Source: Gemella massiliensis (GTDB lineage Bacteria; Bacillota; Bacilli; Staphylococcales; Gemellaceae). From it: 56,785 nucleotides of DNA. The stretch's first letter is position 1. Each line of letters opens with the position of its first letter. The stretch lies in contig NZ_LT635546.1 in the NCBI RefSeq assembly GCF_900120125.1, positions 56,442-113,226 on the forward strand. Direction: 5' to 3'. Positions 1-9,394 of this stretch are shown here, piece after piece. The notes below the pieces were generated by a model. The model was not told the DNA's origin and made no database searches. It worked only from the letters and a program-made list of their open reading frames with translations. The position numbers were made by a program, and so were the translations under genes.

Positions 1-61
1 TGTACATTTGTAAATGATGTGAGACAAAAAAAGTAAAAAATAAATACCGGATATAATAGAA

Positions 62-87
62 TTACATAGAAGCTAGCTTCTATGTAA
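62..87. repeat. 26 bp perfect palindrome inside IS copy 1
   Basis: TTACATAGAAGCT is followed directly by its exact reverse complement. The same palindrome occurs at 4372-4397 in copy 2. It lies between the left terminal repeat and the transposase 3' end and could act as a terminator-like cruciform or a protein-binding site; its role is unknown. Confidence 0.85.
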
Positions 88-132
88 ACCGTATGAAGCC
101 CCCGACGTAAATTACATTATTTGATTAGATTT

Positions 133-263
133 GCCAGCTTTAATTCCTTAGAGAACATTTCAGATTTCTAAAACTTATTTGTCAAGGATTTGAAAAAGGC
201 GTAGCCCTTGTCCTTGACAAATAAGTTGTGAAATCTATTATCTAACAAGGAATTAAAGCCGGC
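133..263. repeat. Nested hairpin at the transposase 3' end (IS copy 1)
   Basis: The outer arms 133-149 and 247-263 pair at 16 of 17 positions. The inner arms 172-188 and 211-227 pair perfectly over 17 bp (AACTTATTTGTCAAGGA). The outer right arm covers the transposase stop codon at 253-255. An identical structure occupies 4443-4573 in copy 2. It may protect or terminate the transposase mRNA or block read-through across the element. Confidence 0.8.
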
Positions 264-1236
264 ATATTTTTATAGACTCTTTCCGTAGCTCTTTTCTTTT
301 TTCAACAGGAGAAAGCCAATTTAAAGTCTGCATAGGAAGACGGTTAGAGCGATATAGATACTTTTTCATCTGAGATATAAGATCATCATACGAAAAGAAA
401 GATAAATGCCTGTAAAAACGTTCATTATCATTTCTATGACTACGTTCAACCTTACCGTTATGTCTAGGAGTTCTAGGTCTAATAAGTTGATGTTTAATGC
501 CAAGATTATTACACAATACATCAAAAGGGTGTATTCGTTTAGTATCTTTAAAATGCGTAAATTCAAAACCATTATCAGTTTGAATTATCTTGGGTTTATA
601 CCCAAAATAATCAATAGCCATTTTAACAAATTGAACAGTAGAATATGATGATTGTTCTTTAAAAGGGAAAATAAATCTTTCCCTAGTAGCTTCATCAATA
701 ATAGTATATTGATAAAATTTATCAGGAATTTCTCCTACATAACAACGTTTAGGAACATATTTCACATCAAGTTGCCATTTTTTACCAATTTCAGTAGGTG
801 TGTCATAAGGTTTAGGTTTATAAGGAATTACTTTTTTCTTAGTATCTTTATAAAAGCCTAATTTTCTAAGCACTCTAAATAAAGAACAAGGATGTCTTTT
901 ATAACCTTTGTTGAATTTAAGTTTAGCATATAATTCAATCATAGAAATATTAGGATTACGTTTAATAAGATTTTTAATCCAAGACAATTCTTCAACTGTA
1001 TGGGCGTTAGGGTGAATGGAATGAGGTCTATGAGACTTATCTATAAGAGACTCTTTAGTACCGTCATATTTTTTATTCCAACGCAAAAGAGAGGCTTTTG
1101 ATATTTTATAGCGCCTACAAACAAAACGAATAGAGTTACCATTTCTATAAGTTTTAACTGCAGCTATTCTTGTTTGTAAAGTATGAGGTATATATCGTTG
1201 TGTTTTTTCTATATTTTCTGTTATAATAGTTTTCAT
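253..1236 (-). CDS. IS1202/IS481-like DDE transposase (copy 1)
   Basis: This 327-residue protein catalyses strand cleavage and transfer of the element's ends. Residues about 18-70 form a helix-turn-helix (VCRRYKISKASLLRWNKKY) expected to bind the terminal repeats. The RNase H-like integrase core follows, with candidate catalytic residues D157 (WQLDVKY), D221 (IQTDNGFEF) and E264 (HNGKVERSH). The start was placed at MKTIITENIEK, 13 codons inside the longest open frame, because copy 2 has an indel removing the upstream extension and an AAAGGA ribosome-binding site precedes this ATG in both. Compared with copy 2 it has D instead of N in the PYxTPTE segment and H instead of R in FYRxLSF. The last codons lie inside the stem of a long hairpin. 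Confidence 0.9.
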   Translation of the reverse strand: MKTIITENIEKTQRYIPHTLQTRIAAVKTYRNGNSIRFVCRRYKISKASLLRWNKKYDGTKESLIDKSHRPHSIHPNAHTVEELSWIKNLIKRNPNISMIELYAKLKFNKGYKRHPCSLFRVLRKLGFYKDTKKKVIPYKPKPYDTPTEIGKKWQLDVKYVPKRCYVGEIPDKFYQYTIIDEATRERFIFPFKEQSSYSTVQFVKMAIDYFGYKPKIIQTDNGFEFTHFKDTKRIHPFDVLCNNLGIKHQLIRPRTPRHNGKVERSHRNDNERFYRHLSFFSYDDLISQMKKYLYRSNRLPMQTLNWLSPVEKRKELRKESIKICRL

Positions 1237-1362
1237 AAGACTAAATTCCTTTTTTTGATTTGTAGGTAACTTCATTATACAGGATTTACTCTTCTTTTTT
1301 TTATTATATGTCTCACATCTATTGTAACACTACATTTTATTAAGTTTATAATACTTTAATAA

Positions 1363-1391
1363 TGTACTTACAGTTTTAAATATGTTATAAT
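1363..1391 (+). promoter_or_regulatory. Probable promoter of the DEAD-box helicase gene
   Basis: An extended -10 element, TGTTATAAT (1383-1391), lies 52 bp before the ATG. The -35 region at about 1363-1368 is a poor match, as is common with extended -10 promoters. The IS ends at 1334, so the promoter is native and not supplied by the element. Confidence 0.55.
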
Positions 1392-1443
1392 AGCTAGGTT
1401 ATATAAAAATAGGATTATGTAAAGAATGATAAAGGAGAATTAA

Positions 1444-2899
<1,456 letters not shown>

Positions 2900-2901
<2 letters not shown>

Positions 2902-2942
2902 TAAAAATAAAGATTGTACATGGTGCAGTCTTTATTTTTATT
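2900..2942. terminator. Rho-independent terminator after the helicase gene
   Basis: Perfect 14 bp arms (AATAAAAATAAAGA at 2900-2913 and its complement at 2929-2942) overlap the helicase stop codon. The T-rich right arm on the plus strand and the A-rich left arm would let it work in both directions. Confidence 0.75.
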
Positions 2943-2999
2943 AGTCTTTGGTGTAAAATAAAAATAATAGTAAAATAGCAAGATATGAAAGGAGAAATT

Positions 3000-4262
3000 A
3001 TGAGAGTAGAATTAGTTTCTGTAGGGACTGAAATATTACTTGGAGATATAGTAAATACCAATACGGCATATTTATCGAAAGAATTGGCAACGCTCGGAAT
3101 AGATGTTTATCGTCAAACAACAGTAGGGGATAATCGTGATCGTTTATTACAAACATTAAGCACAGCCTTTTGTGAAAATGATACTGTAATTATAACGGGT
3201 GGTTTAGGTCCTACCGATGATGACATTACAAAGGAATGTGCCGCCGAGTATTTTAATCGTGATTTTTATTTTCATGAATATTCGTGGGCAAAAATATTAG
3301 AGCGACTTACACGCTCCGGTCGAAATTTAATTACCGATAATAATAAGAAACAAGCTATGATACCAAACGGTGCAATAGTATTAGAAAATTTTTGCGGAAC
3401 AGCCCCGGGAATTATTATAGAAGAAGGAAATAAACGAATTATTTTAATGCCGGGACCTCCACGTGAAATGAAAGATATGTTTAAAAAAAGCGTTCGACCA
3501 TATTTAGAACGTTTCAGCTCTAAAAAATTTATTTCTAAATATATTAGATTTTACGGAATAGGTGAGTCGTTATTGGAAACGAAGATAAAACACTTAATGG
3601 ATAATCAAACTAATCCAACACTAGCTTTATATGCAAAAACAGGAGAAGTTTTATTGCGTGTAACCGCAAGTGATGATACCGTTGAACTATGCGATAAATT
3701 AATCAATGATAAAATTTTAGAAATTGAAAAAATAGTTGGTGAATATATATATCTAATTGGTGATGATAATATTTCTGAGACACAAACAGAATTACATAAT
3801 GTTGTTGCTAATTTATTAATAGAAAATAAATTGACTATCTCTGTAGCAGAATCATTAACAGGCGGTCAACTTTCATCTATGCTGGTAGAAAAAGGAGGAA
3901 TTTCCGTTTCTTTACTGGAAGGAATAGTTTGCTACTCTAACAAATCTAAAATTCATGCTTTAGGAGTTAGGGAAGAAACATTAAATCAATTTGGGGCAGT
4001 TAGTGAACAAACCGCTAAAGAAATGGTAATAGGGGTTTCAAGAAGATTAAATAGTGATGTTGCTGTTGCTACTACGGGAATAGCGGGACCTAAGAGTGAT
4101 GATACAAATAAACCTGTCGGATTGGTTTATATTGCTGTATATTATAAGGGTGAAGTAAAAGTCTTTGAAAAGATATTTACCGGTAGTAGAGAATTGATAA
4201 GAACAAGGTCAAGTATTGAGGCATTAAATGAAGTGAGAAAAATTATTTTGGAACATATTTAG
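3000..4262 (+). CDS. cinA: CinA: competence/damage-inducible protein, NMN deamidase family
   Basis: The 420-residue two-domain protein has the usual CinA length. Residues 1-170 are a MoCF/molybdopterin-binding-like domain (VSVGTEILLGDIVNTN; TGGLGPTDDDIT; MPGPPREM). In CinA proteins this domain is linked to nucleotide-sugar/ADP-ribose pyrophosphatase activity. Residues about 265-420 are the PncC-type nicotinamide-nucleotide amidohydrolase domain (SVAESLTGGQLSSML; TTGIAGP). NMN deamidation recycles the pyridine nucleotide by-product of DNA ligase, and in Gram-positive bacteria cinA is often coupled to competence. An in-frame ATG at 2985 was rejected because AAAGGAG lies between it and the ATG at 3000 at ideal spacing. 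The second IS begins 48 bp after the stop codon and leaves the gene intact. Confidence 0.93.
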   Translation: MRVELVSVGTEILLGDIVNTNTAYLSKELATLGIDVYRQTTVGDNRDRLLQTLSTAFCENDTVIITGGLGPTDDDITKECAAEYFNRDFYFHEYSWAKILERLTRSGRNLITDNNKKQAMIPNGAIVLENFCGTAPGIIIEEGNKRIILMPGPPREMKDMFKKSVRPYLERFSSKKFISKYIRFYGIGESLLETKIKHLMDNQTNPTLALYAKTGEVLLRVTASDDTVELCDKLINDKILEIEKIVGEYIYLIGDDNISETQTELHNVVANLLIENKLTISVAESLTGGQLSSMLVEKGGISVSLLEGIVCYSNKSKIHALGVREETLNQFGAVSEQTAKEMVIGVSRRLNSDVAVATTGIAGPKSDDTNKPVGLVYIAVYYKGEVKVFEKIFTGSRELIRTRSSIEALNEVRKIILEHI

Positions 4263-4284
4263 TTTTAAGATAAAAATTATAGGA

Positions 4285-4310
4285 AAATTAACAAATTATT
4301 TTTAAAAGAC
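4285..4310. repeat. Left copy of the target-site duplication around IS copy 2
   Basis: These 26 bases (27 if one ambiguous A is counted) recur exactly at 5644-5669 on the other side of the element. A duplication of this length matches the long target duplications known for the IS1202 group and is far longer than those of most IS families. Confidence 0.85.
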
Positions 4311-5643
4311 TGTACATTTGTAAATGATGTGAGACAAAAAAAGTAAAAAATAAATACCGGATATAATAGAATTACATAGAAGCTAGCTTCTATGTAAACC
4401 GTATGAAGCCCCCGACGTAAATTACATTATTTGATTAGATTTGCCAGCTTTAATTCCTTAGAGAACATTTCAGATTTCTAAAACTTATTTGTCAAGGATT
4501 TGAAAAAGGCGTAGCCCTTGTCCTTGACAAATAAGTTGTGAAATCTATTATCTAACAAGGAATTAAAGCCGGCATATTTTTATAGACTCTTTCCGTAACT
4601 CTTTTCTTTTTTCAACAGGAGAAAGCCAATTTAAAGTCTGCATAGGAAGACGGTTAGAGCGATATAGATACTTTTTCATCTGAGATATAAGATCATCATA
4701 CGAAAAGAAAGATAAACGCCTGTAAAAACGTTCATTATCATTTCTATGACTACGTTCAACCTTACCGTTATGTCTAGGAGTTCTAGGTCTAATAAGTTGA
4801 TGTTTAATGCCAAGATTATTACACAATACATCAAAAGGGTGTATTCGTTTAGTATCTTTAAAATGTGTAAATTCAAAACCATTATCAGTTTGAATTATCT
4901 TGGGTTTATACCCAAAATAATCAATAGCCATTTTAACAAATTGAACAGTAGAGTATGATGATTGTTCTTTAAAAGGGAAAATAAATCTTTCCCTAGTAGC
5001 TTCATCAATGATAGTATATTGATAAAATTTATCAGGAATTTCTCCTACATAACAACGTTTAGGAACATATTTCACATCAAGTTGCCATTTTTTACCAATT
5101 TCAGTAGGTGTATTATAGGGTTTAGGTTTATAAGGAATTACTTTTTTCTTAGTATCTTTATAAAAACCTAATTTTCTAAGCACTCTAAATAAAGAACAAG
5201 GATGTCTTTTATAACCTTTGTTGAATTTAAGTTTAGCATATAATTCAATCATAGAAATATTAGGATTACGTTTAATAAGATTTTTAATCCAAGACAATTC
5301 TTCAACTGTATGGGCGTTAGGGTGAATGGAATGAGGTCTATGAGACTTATCTATAAGAGACTCTTTAGTACCGTCATATTTTTTATTCCAACGCAAAAGA
5401 GAGGCTTTTGATATTTTATAGCGCCTACAAACAAAACGAATAGAGTTACCATTTCTATAAGTTTTAACTGCAGCTATTCTTGTTTGTAAAGTATGAGGTA
5501 TATATCGTTGTGTTTTTTCTATATTTTCTGTTATAATAGTTTTCATAAGAGTAAATTCCTTTTTTTGATTTGGTGTAACTTCATTATACAGGATTTACTC
5601 TTCTTTTTTTTATTATATGTCTCACATCTATTGTAACACTACA
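4311..5643 (-). mobile_element. IS1202-like (IS481-related) insertion sequence, copy 2
   Basis: This 1,333 bp element is nearly identical to copy 1, with the same terminal inverted repeats and the same hairpins (palindrome 4372-4397; nested hairpin 4443-4573). It is flanked by perfect 26-27 bp direct repeats, which shows an independent and probably recent insertion. It landed between cinA and thrS. Its right edge is 30 bp from the thrS -35 box, so the downstream promoter is intact. The transposase points away from thrS. Confidence 0.93.
4563..5546 (-). CDS. IS1202/IS481-like DDE transposase (copy 2)
   Basis: The 327-residue transposase differs from copy 1 at two residues in this frame (N144, R289 region). 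Both the helix-turn-helix and candidate DDE residues D157, D221 and E264 are intact, so it is probably active. About 42 residues separate D221 and E264. Its start, MKTIITENIEK, is preceded by AAAAGGAATTTACTCTT. A one-base difference just upstream breaks the longer frame seen in copy 1, which fixes the start for both copies. The upstream region between the start and the right terminal repeat is under 100 bp and must hold its promoter. Confidence 0.92.
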   Translation of the reverse strand: MKTIITENIEKTQRYIPHTLQTRIAAVKTYRNGNSIRFVCRRYKISKASLLRWNKKYDGTKESLIDKSHRPHSIHPNAHTVEELSWIKNLIKRNPNISMIELYAKLKFNKGYKRHPCSLFRVLRKLGFYKDTKKKVIPYKPKPYNTPTEIGKKWQLDVKYVPKRCYVGEIPDKFYQYTIIDEATRERFIFPFKEQSSYSTVQFVKMAIDYFGYKPKIIQTDNGFEFTHFKDTKRIHPFDVLCNNLGIKHQLIRPRTPRHNGKVERSHRNDNERFYRRLSFFSYDDLISQMKKYLYRSNRLPMQTLNWLSPVEKRKELRKESIKICRL

Positions 5644-5669
5644 AAATTAACAAATTATTTTTAAAAGAC
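5644..5669. repeat. Right copy of the target-site duplication around IS copy 2
   Basis: Exact repeat of 4285-4310. It ends three bases before the -35 box of the thrS promoter. Confidence 0.85.
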
Positions 5670-5672
5670 CAC

Positions 5673-5701
5673 TTGAAAATAAAATTTTGTTGTGTTAGAA
5701 T
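5673..5701 (+). promoter_or_regulatory. thrS promoter
   Basis: A -35 box TTGAAA (5673-5678) and a -10 box TAGAAT (5696-5701) are separated by 17 bp, with a TG dinucleotide one base before the -10. The start would be near 5708, at the head of the T-box leader. Confidence 0.75.
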
Positions 5702-5707
5702 AAACTT

Positions 5708-5930
5708 ATTAAATAAAAATATGCTTAGGACACGATATATAGAGAGCTTATTTCAGAGAGAGTATGGAGCTGTAAATACTCATGAGTTCTATATGTTACT
5801 ACCTAAAGTAATGGTATAAGTGCTGTGAGCTTTAATCACAATTAATGAGGAAGTATATTGCTTCAAAATTGGGTGGTACCACGAAATTAGTTCGTCCCTT
5901 CTTAGTCTTGGACTAGGAAGGGATTTTTAT
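5708..5930 (+). promoter_or_regulatory. T-box riboswitch (tRNA-Thr responsive) of thrS
   Basis: The leader has the T-box hallmark GGGTGGTACCACG (5871-5883) followed by a strong terminator: arms 5895-5907 and 5911-5923, then a T run. Upstream lies a Stem I-like region with the sequence GTTACTACC, offering Thr specifier codons ACT (5798-5800) or ACC (5801-5803). Uncharged tRNA-Thr is expected to pair with the specifier and with the T-box bulge, favouring the antiterminator and allowing thrS transcription. The exact specifier codon cannot be fixed without folding. Confidence 0.92.
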
Positions 5931-5968
5931 TTTATACTAAGCAAAGAAAGTTATAAGGAGATACAACA

Positions 5969-7912
5969 ATGGTTAAGTTAATTTTTCCGGATGGAAGCGA
6001 AAGAGAGTATGATAATAAAACACCGTTAGAAATAGCGGAAAGTATTAGTATAAGTTTAAAGAAAAAAGTTATCTCAGCAAAATTAGATGATGAATATATA
6101 GAAGTAAATGAACCTATTACGCATAGTGGACATATTAAGTTAATCGTTGCAGATGACGAAGATAAAGATAGTTTGTATGTACTTCGCCATTCAAGTGCTC
6201 ATGTCCTTGCGCAAGCGTTGAGAAGATTATATGGTAAGGATGTACACTTTGGTGTTGGACCGGCTATTGATGGAGGTTTCTATTATGACTTTGATATTGA
6301 TTATAAAGTAACGGAGGAAGATTTTAAAAATATTGAAAAAGAAGCTAAGAAAATTATTAGTGAAAACTTAGCAATTGAGGGACGTAAAGTAAGTCGTGAT
6401 GAAGCGTTGAAAATTTTCAAAGAAGATCCGTATAAAGTTGAATTAATTAACGATTTACCTGAAGATGAAGTAATTACTGTATATACTCAAGGTGATTTTA
6501 TTGATCTTTGCCGTGGAGGACATGTTAGTTCAACAGCCAAAATAAAAGAATTTAAATTGTTATCAGTAGCAGGGGCATATTGGAGAGGTAACAGTGATAA
6601 CAAAATGTTACAACGTATCTATGGAACTGCGTACTTTACAAAAAAATATTTAGAACAACATTTAGTAAGACTACAAGAAGCACGTGAACGTGATCACAGA
6701 AAATTAGGAAAAGAATTAGGAATTTTTACAACAAGTCAAAAAGTTGGAGCAGGGTTGCCGCTATGGTTGCCAAACGGAGCAACTATACGCCGTACAATCG
6801 AACGTTACATTGTAGATAAAGAAGTGGAACTTGGTTATGATCACGTATATACTCCGATTATGGGTTCAAAAGAGTTATACATTACCAGTGGACACTGGGA
6901 GCATTATCAAGAGGATATGTTTCCACCGATGGAAATGGATCATGAAACAATGGTACTTCGCCCGATGAATTGCCCGCATCACATGATGGTGTATAAAAAT
7001 GAAAAACATTCATACCGTGAATTGCCGATTCGTATTGCTGAATTGGGAATGATGCACCGTTATGAAGCCAGCGGTGCGGTAAGCGGGTTACAACGAGTTC
7101 GTGGTATGACTTTAAATGATGCTCATATTTTTGTTCGTCCGGATCAACTTAAAGATGAGTTTAAATTAACAGTGGGATTAATCGAAGAAGCATATAAAGA
7201 TTTAGGTATTAAAAACTTTAGCTACCGTCTATCATATAGAGATCCTGAAAATACGGAGAAATATTTCAATGATGATGAAATGTGGAATAATGCTCAACAA
7301 ATGTTAAAAGAAACTGCTGACGAACTTGGTTTAGAATATGTTGAAGCAGAAGGAGAAGCTGCATTTTACGGGCCAAAATTAGACGTTCAAGTAGAAACTG
7401 CAATTGGGAAACAAGAAACATTATCTACCATTCAGTTAGATTTCTTGTTGCCGGAACGTTTCGAATTGGAATATATCGGAGAAGATGGAAAAGCACATCG
7501 CCCGGTAGTGATCCATCGTGGAATTGTGTCAACTATGGAACGTATGGTTGCGTTCTTATTAGAAGAATACAAGGGAGATTTACCAACATGGTTGGCACCT
7601 AATCAGGTACGTATTATACCGGTAAATAATGATTACCATTATGACTATGCAAAAGAAATCATGTTAGAGCTTAAAAAATCAGGTGTTAAAGTTGCTATTG
7701 ATGATAGAAACGAAAAACTGGGTTATAAAATTCGTGAAGCGGCAAGTAAAAAAATTCCGTATACTTTAGTTATAGGAGATAAAGAAGTAGAAAGTAAAGC
7801 GGTTAATGTAAGGATTTTCGGCTCTCAAAATCAAAAAGAAGAAAGTCTTGCAGACTTTAAAGAGAATATCTTAAAAGAAATTACTGAAAGATTAATTGAA
7901 AAAAACGCATAA
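5969..7912 (+). CDS. thrS: Threonine-tRNA ligase
   Basis: This 647-residue class II aminoacyl-tRNA synthetase charges tRNA-Thr. Domains in order are TGS (residues 1-62), the SAD editing domain with its metal-binding HxxxH (HSSAHVLAQ) and CRGGH motifs, the catalytic core (about 240-530), and the anticodon-binding domain (about 540-640, [15 protein letters not shown]). Catalytic signatures include MNCPHHM (zinc Cys), the motif 2 region [19 protein letters not shown] and the motif 3 region [13 protein letters not shown]. The length is normal. AAGGAG precedes the ATG. Expression is controlled by the T-box leader directly upstream. The next gene starts 73 bp downstream with its own ribosome-binding site. 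Confidence 0.97.
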   Translation: MVKLIFPDGSEREYDNKTPLEIAESISISLKKKVISAKLDDEYIEVNEPITHSGHIKLIVADDEDKDSLYVLRHSSAHVLAQALRRLYGKDVHFGVGPAIDGGFYYDFDIDYKVTEEDFKNIEKEAKKIISENLAIEGRKVSRDEALKIFKEDPYKVELINDLPEDEVITVYTQGDFIDLCRGGHVSSTAKIKEFKLLSVAGAYWRGNSDNKMLQRIYGTAYFTKKYLEQHLVRLQEARERDHRKLGKELGIFTTSQKVGAGLPLWLPNGATIRRTIERYIVDKEVELGYDHVYTPIMGSKELYITSGHWEHYQEDMFPPMEMDHETMVLRPMNCPHHMMVYKNEKHSYRELPIRIAELGMMHRYEASGAVSGLQRVRGMTLNDAHIFVRPDQLKDEFKLTVGLIEEAYKDLGIKNFSYRLSYRDPENTEKYFNDDEMWNNAQQMLKETADELGLEYVEAEGEAAFYGPKLDVQVETAIGKQETLSTIQLDFLLPERFELEYIGEDGKAHRPVVIHRGIVSTMERMVAFLLEEYKGDLPTWLAPNQVRIIPVNNDYHYDYAKEIMLELKKSGVKVAIDDRNEKLGYKIREAASKKIPYTLVIGDKEVESKAVNVRIFGSQNQKEESLADFKENILKEITERLIEKNA

Positions 7913-7985
7913 TATCAGAATAGATAATATAAAAAAGATGGAGGGAGAATATATTTCTCCTTTCACACTTATAAGGAGGAAATAT

Positions 7986-8570
7986 ATGTTACCACAATTA
8001 ACAAAAGAAATACTAAACGGAGAAATTCAAGTAACAATAAAAACAACGCATGGAGATATGACATTTAAACTTTTTGAAAAAGATATACCTAAAACAGTAG
8101 AAAACTTTATAACTCATGCTAAAAATGGTTATTATAACGGAATTATTTTTCATCGTATTATTAAAGATTTTATGATTCAAGGTGGAGATCCTACCGGAAC
8201 AGGAATGGGAGGAGAATCTATTTGGGGAGATAGTTTTGAAGACGAATTTTCTATGGACTATTTCCATTTCTATGGGGCGTTAAGCATGGCAAATGCCGGA
8301 CCAAATACGAACGGAAGTCAATTTTTTATTGTTCAAAATAATCATTTGGATGCTAGAACACTAGATGCACTAGAAAAAGGTGGTTGGCCGGAAGAAGCTG
8401 TTAAAGGTTATGCCGAACTAGGTGGTACGCCTCACCTAGATCATCGACATACAGTATTCGGACATCTAATTGCAGGAGCAAAAACATTAGAAAAGATTGC
8501 TGCTGTAAAAACTGGAGCACAAGATAAACCAGTTGAAGAAGTTGTAATTCTTGATATAGAAGTTAAATAA
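7986..8570 (+). CDS. Cyclophilin-type peptidyl-prolyl cis-trans isomerase
   Basis: A 194-residue cytoplasmic cyclophilin that isomerises X-Pro peptide bonds during protein folding. Core signatures are [38 protein letters not shown] and [10 protein letters not shown], which supply the active-site Arg, Phe, Gln and His. No signal peptide is seen. The position often held by Trp in cyclosporin-binding forms is His here, common in bacterial enzymes. A longer in-frame start at 7896 was rejected because the ATG at 7986 has AAGGAGG at proper spacing. A strong terminator 24 bp downstream ends the thrS-cyclophilin unit. Confidence 0.93.
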   Translation: MLPQLTKEILNGEIQVTIKTTHGDMTFKLFEKDIPKTVENFITHAKNGYYNGIIFHRIIKDFMIQGGDPTGTGMGGESIWGDSFEDEFSMDYFHFYGALSMANAGPNTNGSQFFIVQNNHLDARTLDALEKGGWPEEAVKGYAELGGTPHLDHRHTVFGHLIAGAKTLEKIAAVKTGAQDKPVEEVVILDIEVK

Positions 8571-8594
8571 TAAAATATAAAAATCTATATAAAT

Positions 8595-8648
8595 AAGCGG
8601 CATTACAAAATATTGAATTTTTTATAAATAAATTTTGTAATGTCGCTT
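8595..8648 (+). terminator. Terminator after the cyclophilin gene
   Basis: 17 bp arms (AAGCGGCATTACAAAAT at 8595-8611 and 8632-8648) pair with a single G-U, followed by TTAATT. This is the last host feature before the IS200 remnant. Confidence 0.8.
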
Positions 8649-8654
8649 TAATTA

Positions 8655-8846
8655 ATGGCTTTAGCCAGTTGAGGAGGCGAAGTCTCCGAAACAATAAAAC
8701 ACCCGCTATGCGGGTGCGAGAAAAGAGTTAAACAATTGAAAAATCATCCTTTCTTGATAAAATAAGAGTAGTTTAAGCACTAAAATAAAGAAAGGATGAT
8801 TTTAATTATGGCAAATAAACATAATAGTTTATCGCATACAAAGTGG
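8655..8846 (+). mobile_element. Truncated IS200/IS605-type element (left part only)
   Basis: The block has features of an IS200-family left end. There is a GGAGGCGAAGTCTCC stem, a compact hairpin CACCCGC-TAT-GCGGGTG (8700-8716) of the kind recognised by TnpA, and a long hairpin over the tnpA ribosome-binding site. The beginning of tnpA follows. Homology stops at about 8846, exactly where the conjugative element begins. The right part of the element presumably lies beyond the far end of the ICE, outside this window. The exact left boundary is uncertain. Confidence 0.75.
8740..8803 (+). promoter_or_regulatory. Hairpin sequestering the tnpA ribosome-binding site
   Basis: The arms 8740-8755 and 8788-8803 are perfectly complementary over 16 bp. 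The right arm contains the AAGAAAGGATG Shine-Dalgarno region of tnpA. IS200 elements are known to keep transposase translation very low by folding the 5' mRNA in this way. Confidence 0.75.
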
Positions 8847-8852
8847 GCTTGA
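8808..8852 (+). pseudogene. tnpA: IS200-type transposase tnpA, 5' fragment
   Basis: Thirteen codons encode MANKHNSLSHTKW, the recognisable N terminus of IS200/IS605 TnpA (Y1 HUH transposase), which normally continues into a CKYHIVF-like segment. Here it runs into unrelated DNA and meets TGA at 8850-8852. The loss of the HUH and tyrosine residues makes it non-functional. The cut marks the likely integration point of the ICE. Confidence 0.8.
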
Positions 8853-8858
8853 GATATA

Positions 8859-8920
8859 ATAGGGATACAGAGGAAAAAGCTTGATAAATAGGAGCTTTCA
8901 GCACTGTATCCCTATTTTTA
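8859..8920 (+). terminator. Stem-loop with T run at the ICE left end
   Basis: The perfect 12 bp arms ATAGGGATACAG (8859-8870) and 8904-8915 enclose a second stem, AAAGCT/AGCTTT (8876-8881 and 8893-8898), and are followed by TTTT. It would insulate the first ICE gene from host transcription, or act as an attenuator, since a TATAAT (8855-8860) overlaps its left arm. The same ATAGGGATACA block occurs before the first recombinase at 51027. Confidence 0.6.
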
Positions 8921-8952
8921 AAATCAAACAAAATATCGAAAAGGAGGCTTTT

Positions 8953-9024
8953 ATGATATGTAAAAGAATATTTCAAGCCATTATGTCAGTTATTCCATTA
9001 GCAAAGGCGGTGGAGAATAAATGA
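8953..9024 (+). CDS. Small 23-residue protein, ICE left end
   Basis: An open frame encoding MICKRIFQAIMSVIPLAKAVENK is preceded by an excellent ribosome-binding site (AAAAGGAGG, six bases from the ATG). Its TGA overlaps the next gene's ATG as ATGA, a sign of translational coupling. It is amphipathic, with a hydrophobic stretch in residues 6-18. It may be a real small protein or a leader peptide setting translation of the membrane protein that follows. I recognise no family. Confidence 0.5.
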   Translation: MICKRIFQAIMSVIPLAKAVENK

Positions 9025-9305
9025 GATGGATATTAAAAATAATTTTATTTCCGATCAGCCTGCTGTTAAGTATTCTTACTGCATTTTTAACATTCTTACT
9101 AAGCATAGGAACAGCGTTACTGTATCTGCTAATGCTGATGTGTGTATTTGCGGCAATAGGCTCGTTCTTTATGTTGCACAACACAAGAGCAGCAATAGAA
9201 GCACTCATACTCGGATTTCTGCTAAGTCCTTACGGAATACCGATGATTGGAGCTGTAATTATAGCTTTTATACAAGGAATCAATGAAGCCATAAAATCAA
9301 TATAA
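9021..9305 (+). CDS. CD1845-like small membrane protein
   Basis: A 94-residue, very hydrophobic protein with about three membrane segments (near residues 4-24, 28-50 and 62-90) and a short basic N terminus. It resembles the CD1845 family, which is the first gene of CTn5-type conjugative transposons of Clostridioides difficile. Its place as first substantial gene at the left end agrees. The function is unknown; a role in the mating apparatus or exclusion is only conjecture. Translation is probably coupled to the 23-residue frame upstream through an ATGA overlap. A terminator follows at 9332. Confidence 0.75.
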   Translation: MRWILKIILFPISLLLSILTAFLTFLLSIGTALLYLLMLMCVFAAIGSFFMLHNTRAAIEALILGFLLSPYGIPMIGAVIIAFIQGINEAIKSI

Positions 9306-9331
9306 AAAATTTTATAAAAATGGTTACCAAG

Positions 9332-9360
9332 GGCGATAGATAAAAACTATCGTCTTTTTT
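9332..9360 (+). terminator. Terminator after the CD1845-like gene
   Basis: The stem GGCGATAG (9332-9339) and CTATCGTC (9347-9354), with one G-U pair, is followed by six T. It separates the first ICE genes from the replication-transfer operon. Confidence 0.7.
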
Positions 9361-9394
9361 AGTGGAAAAATATCATGGAAAGGAGAGCTTTTAG

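Larger units (their letters stand above)
1..1334 (-). mobile_element. IS1202-like (IS481-related) insertion sequence, copy 1
   Basis: A complete insertion sequence, about 99% identical to the copy at 4311-5643. The ends are imperfect 25 bp inverted repeats, TGTA....ATGTGAGAC inward from each side, with 18 of 25 positions matching. It carries one DDE transposase on the minus strand and about 250 bp of hairpin-rich noncoding DNA at its left side. The first base of the window coincides with the first base of the element, so a left target duplication cannot be seen. It is one base longer than copy 2 because of an indel upstream of the transposase. Confidence 0.9.

Noticed and set aside
1237-1275. 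13-codon N-terminal extension of the copy 1 transposase
   Set aside because: Copy 2 lacks it because of an indel, and the ribosome-binding site fits the internal ATG in both copies.
2985-2999. Earlier in-frame ATG for cinA
   Set aside because: The Shine-Dalgarno sequence lies between it and the ATG at 3000, and family members start with the MRVELVSVG-like segment.
7944-7960. GGAGAA/TTCTCC hairpin between thrS and the cyclophilin gene as a terminator
   Set aside because: The stem is six base pairs without a clear T run, so it is too weak to be called a terminator.
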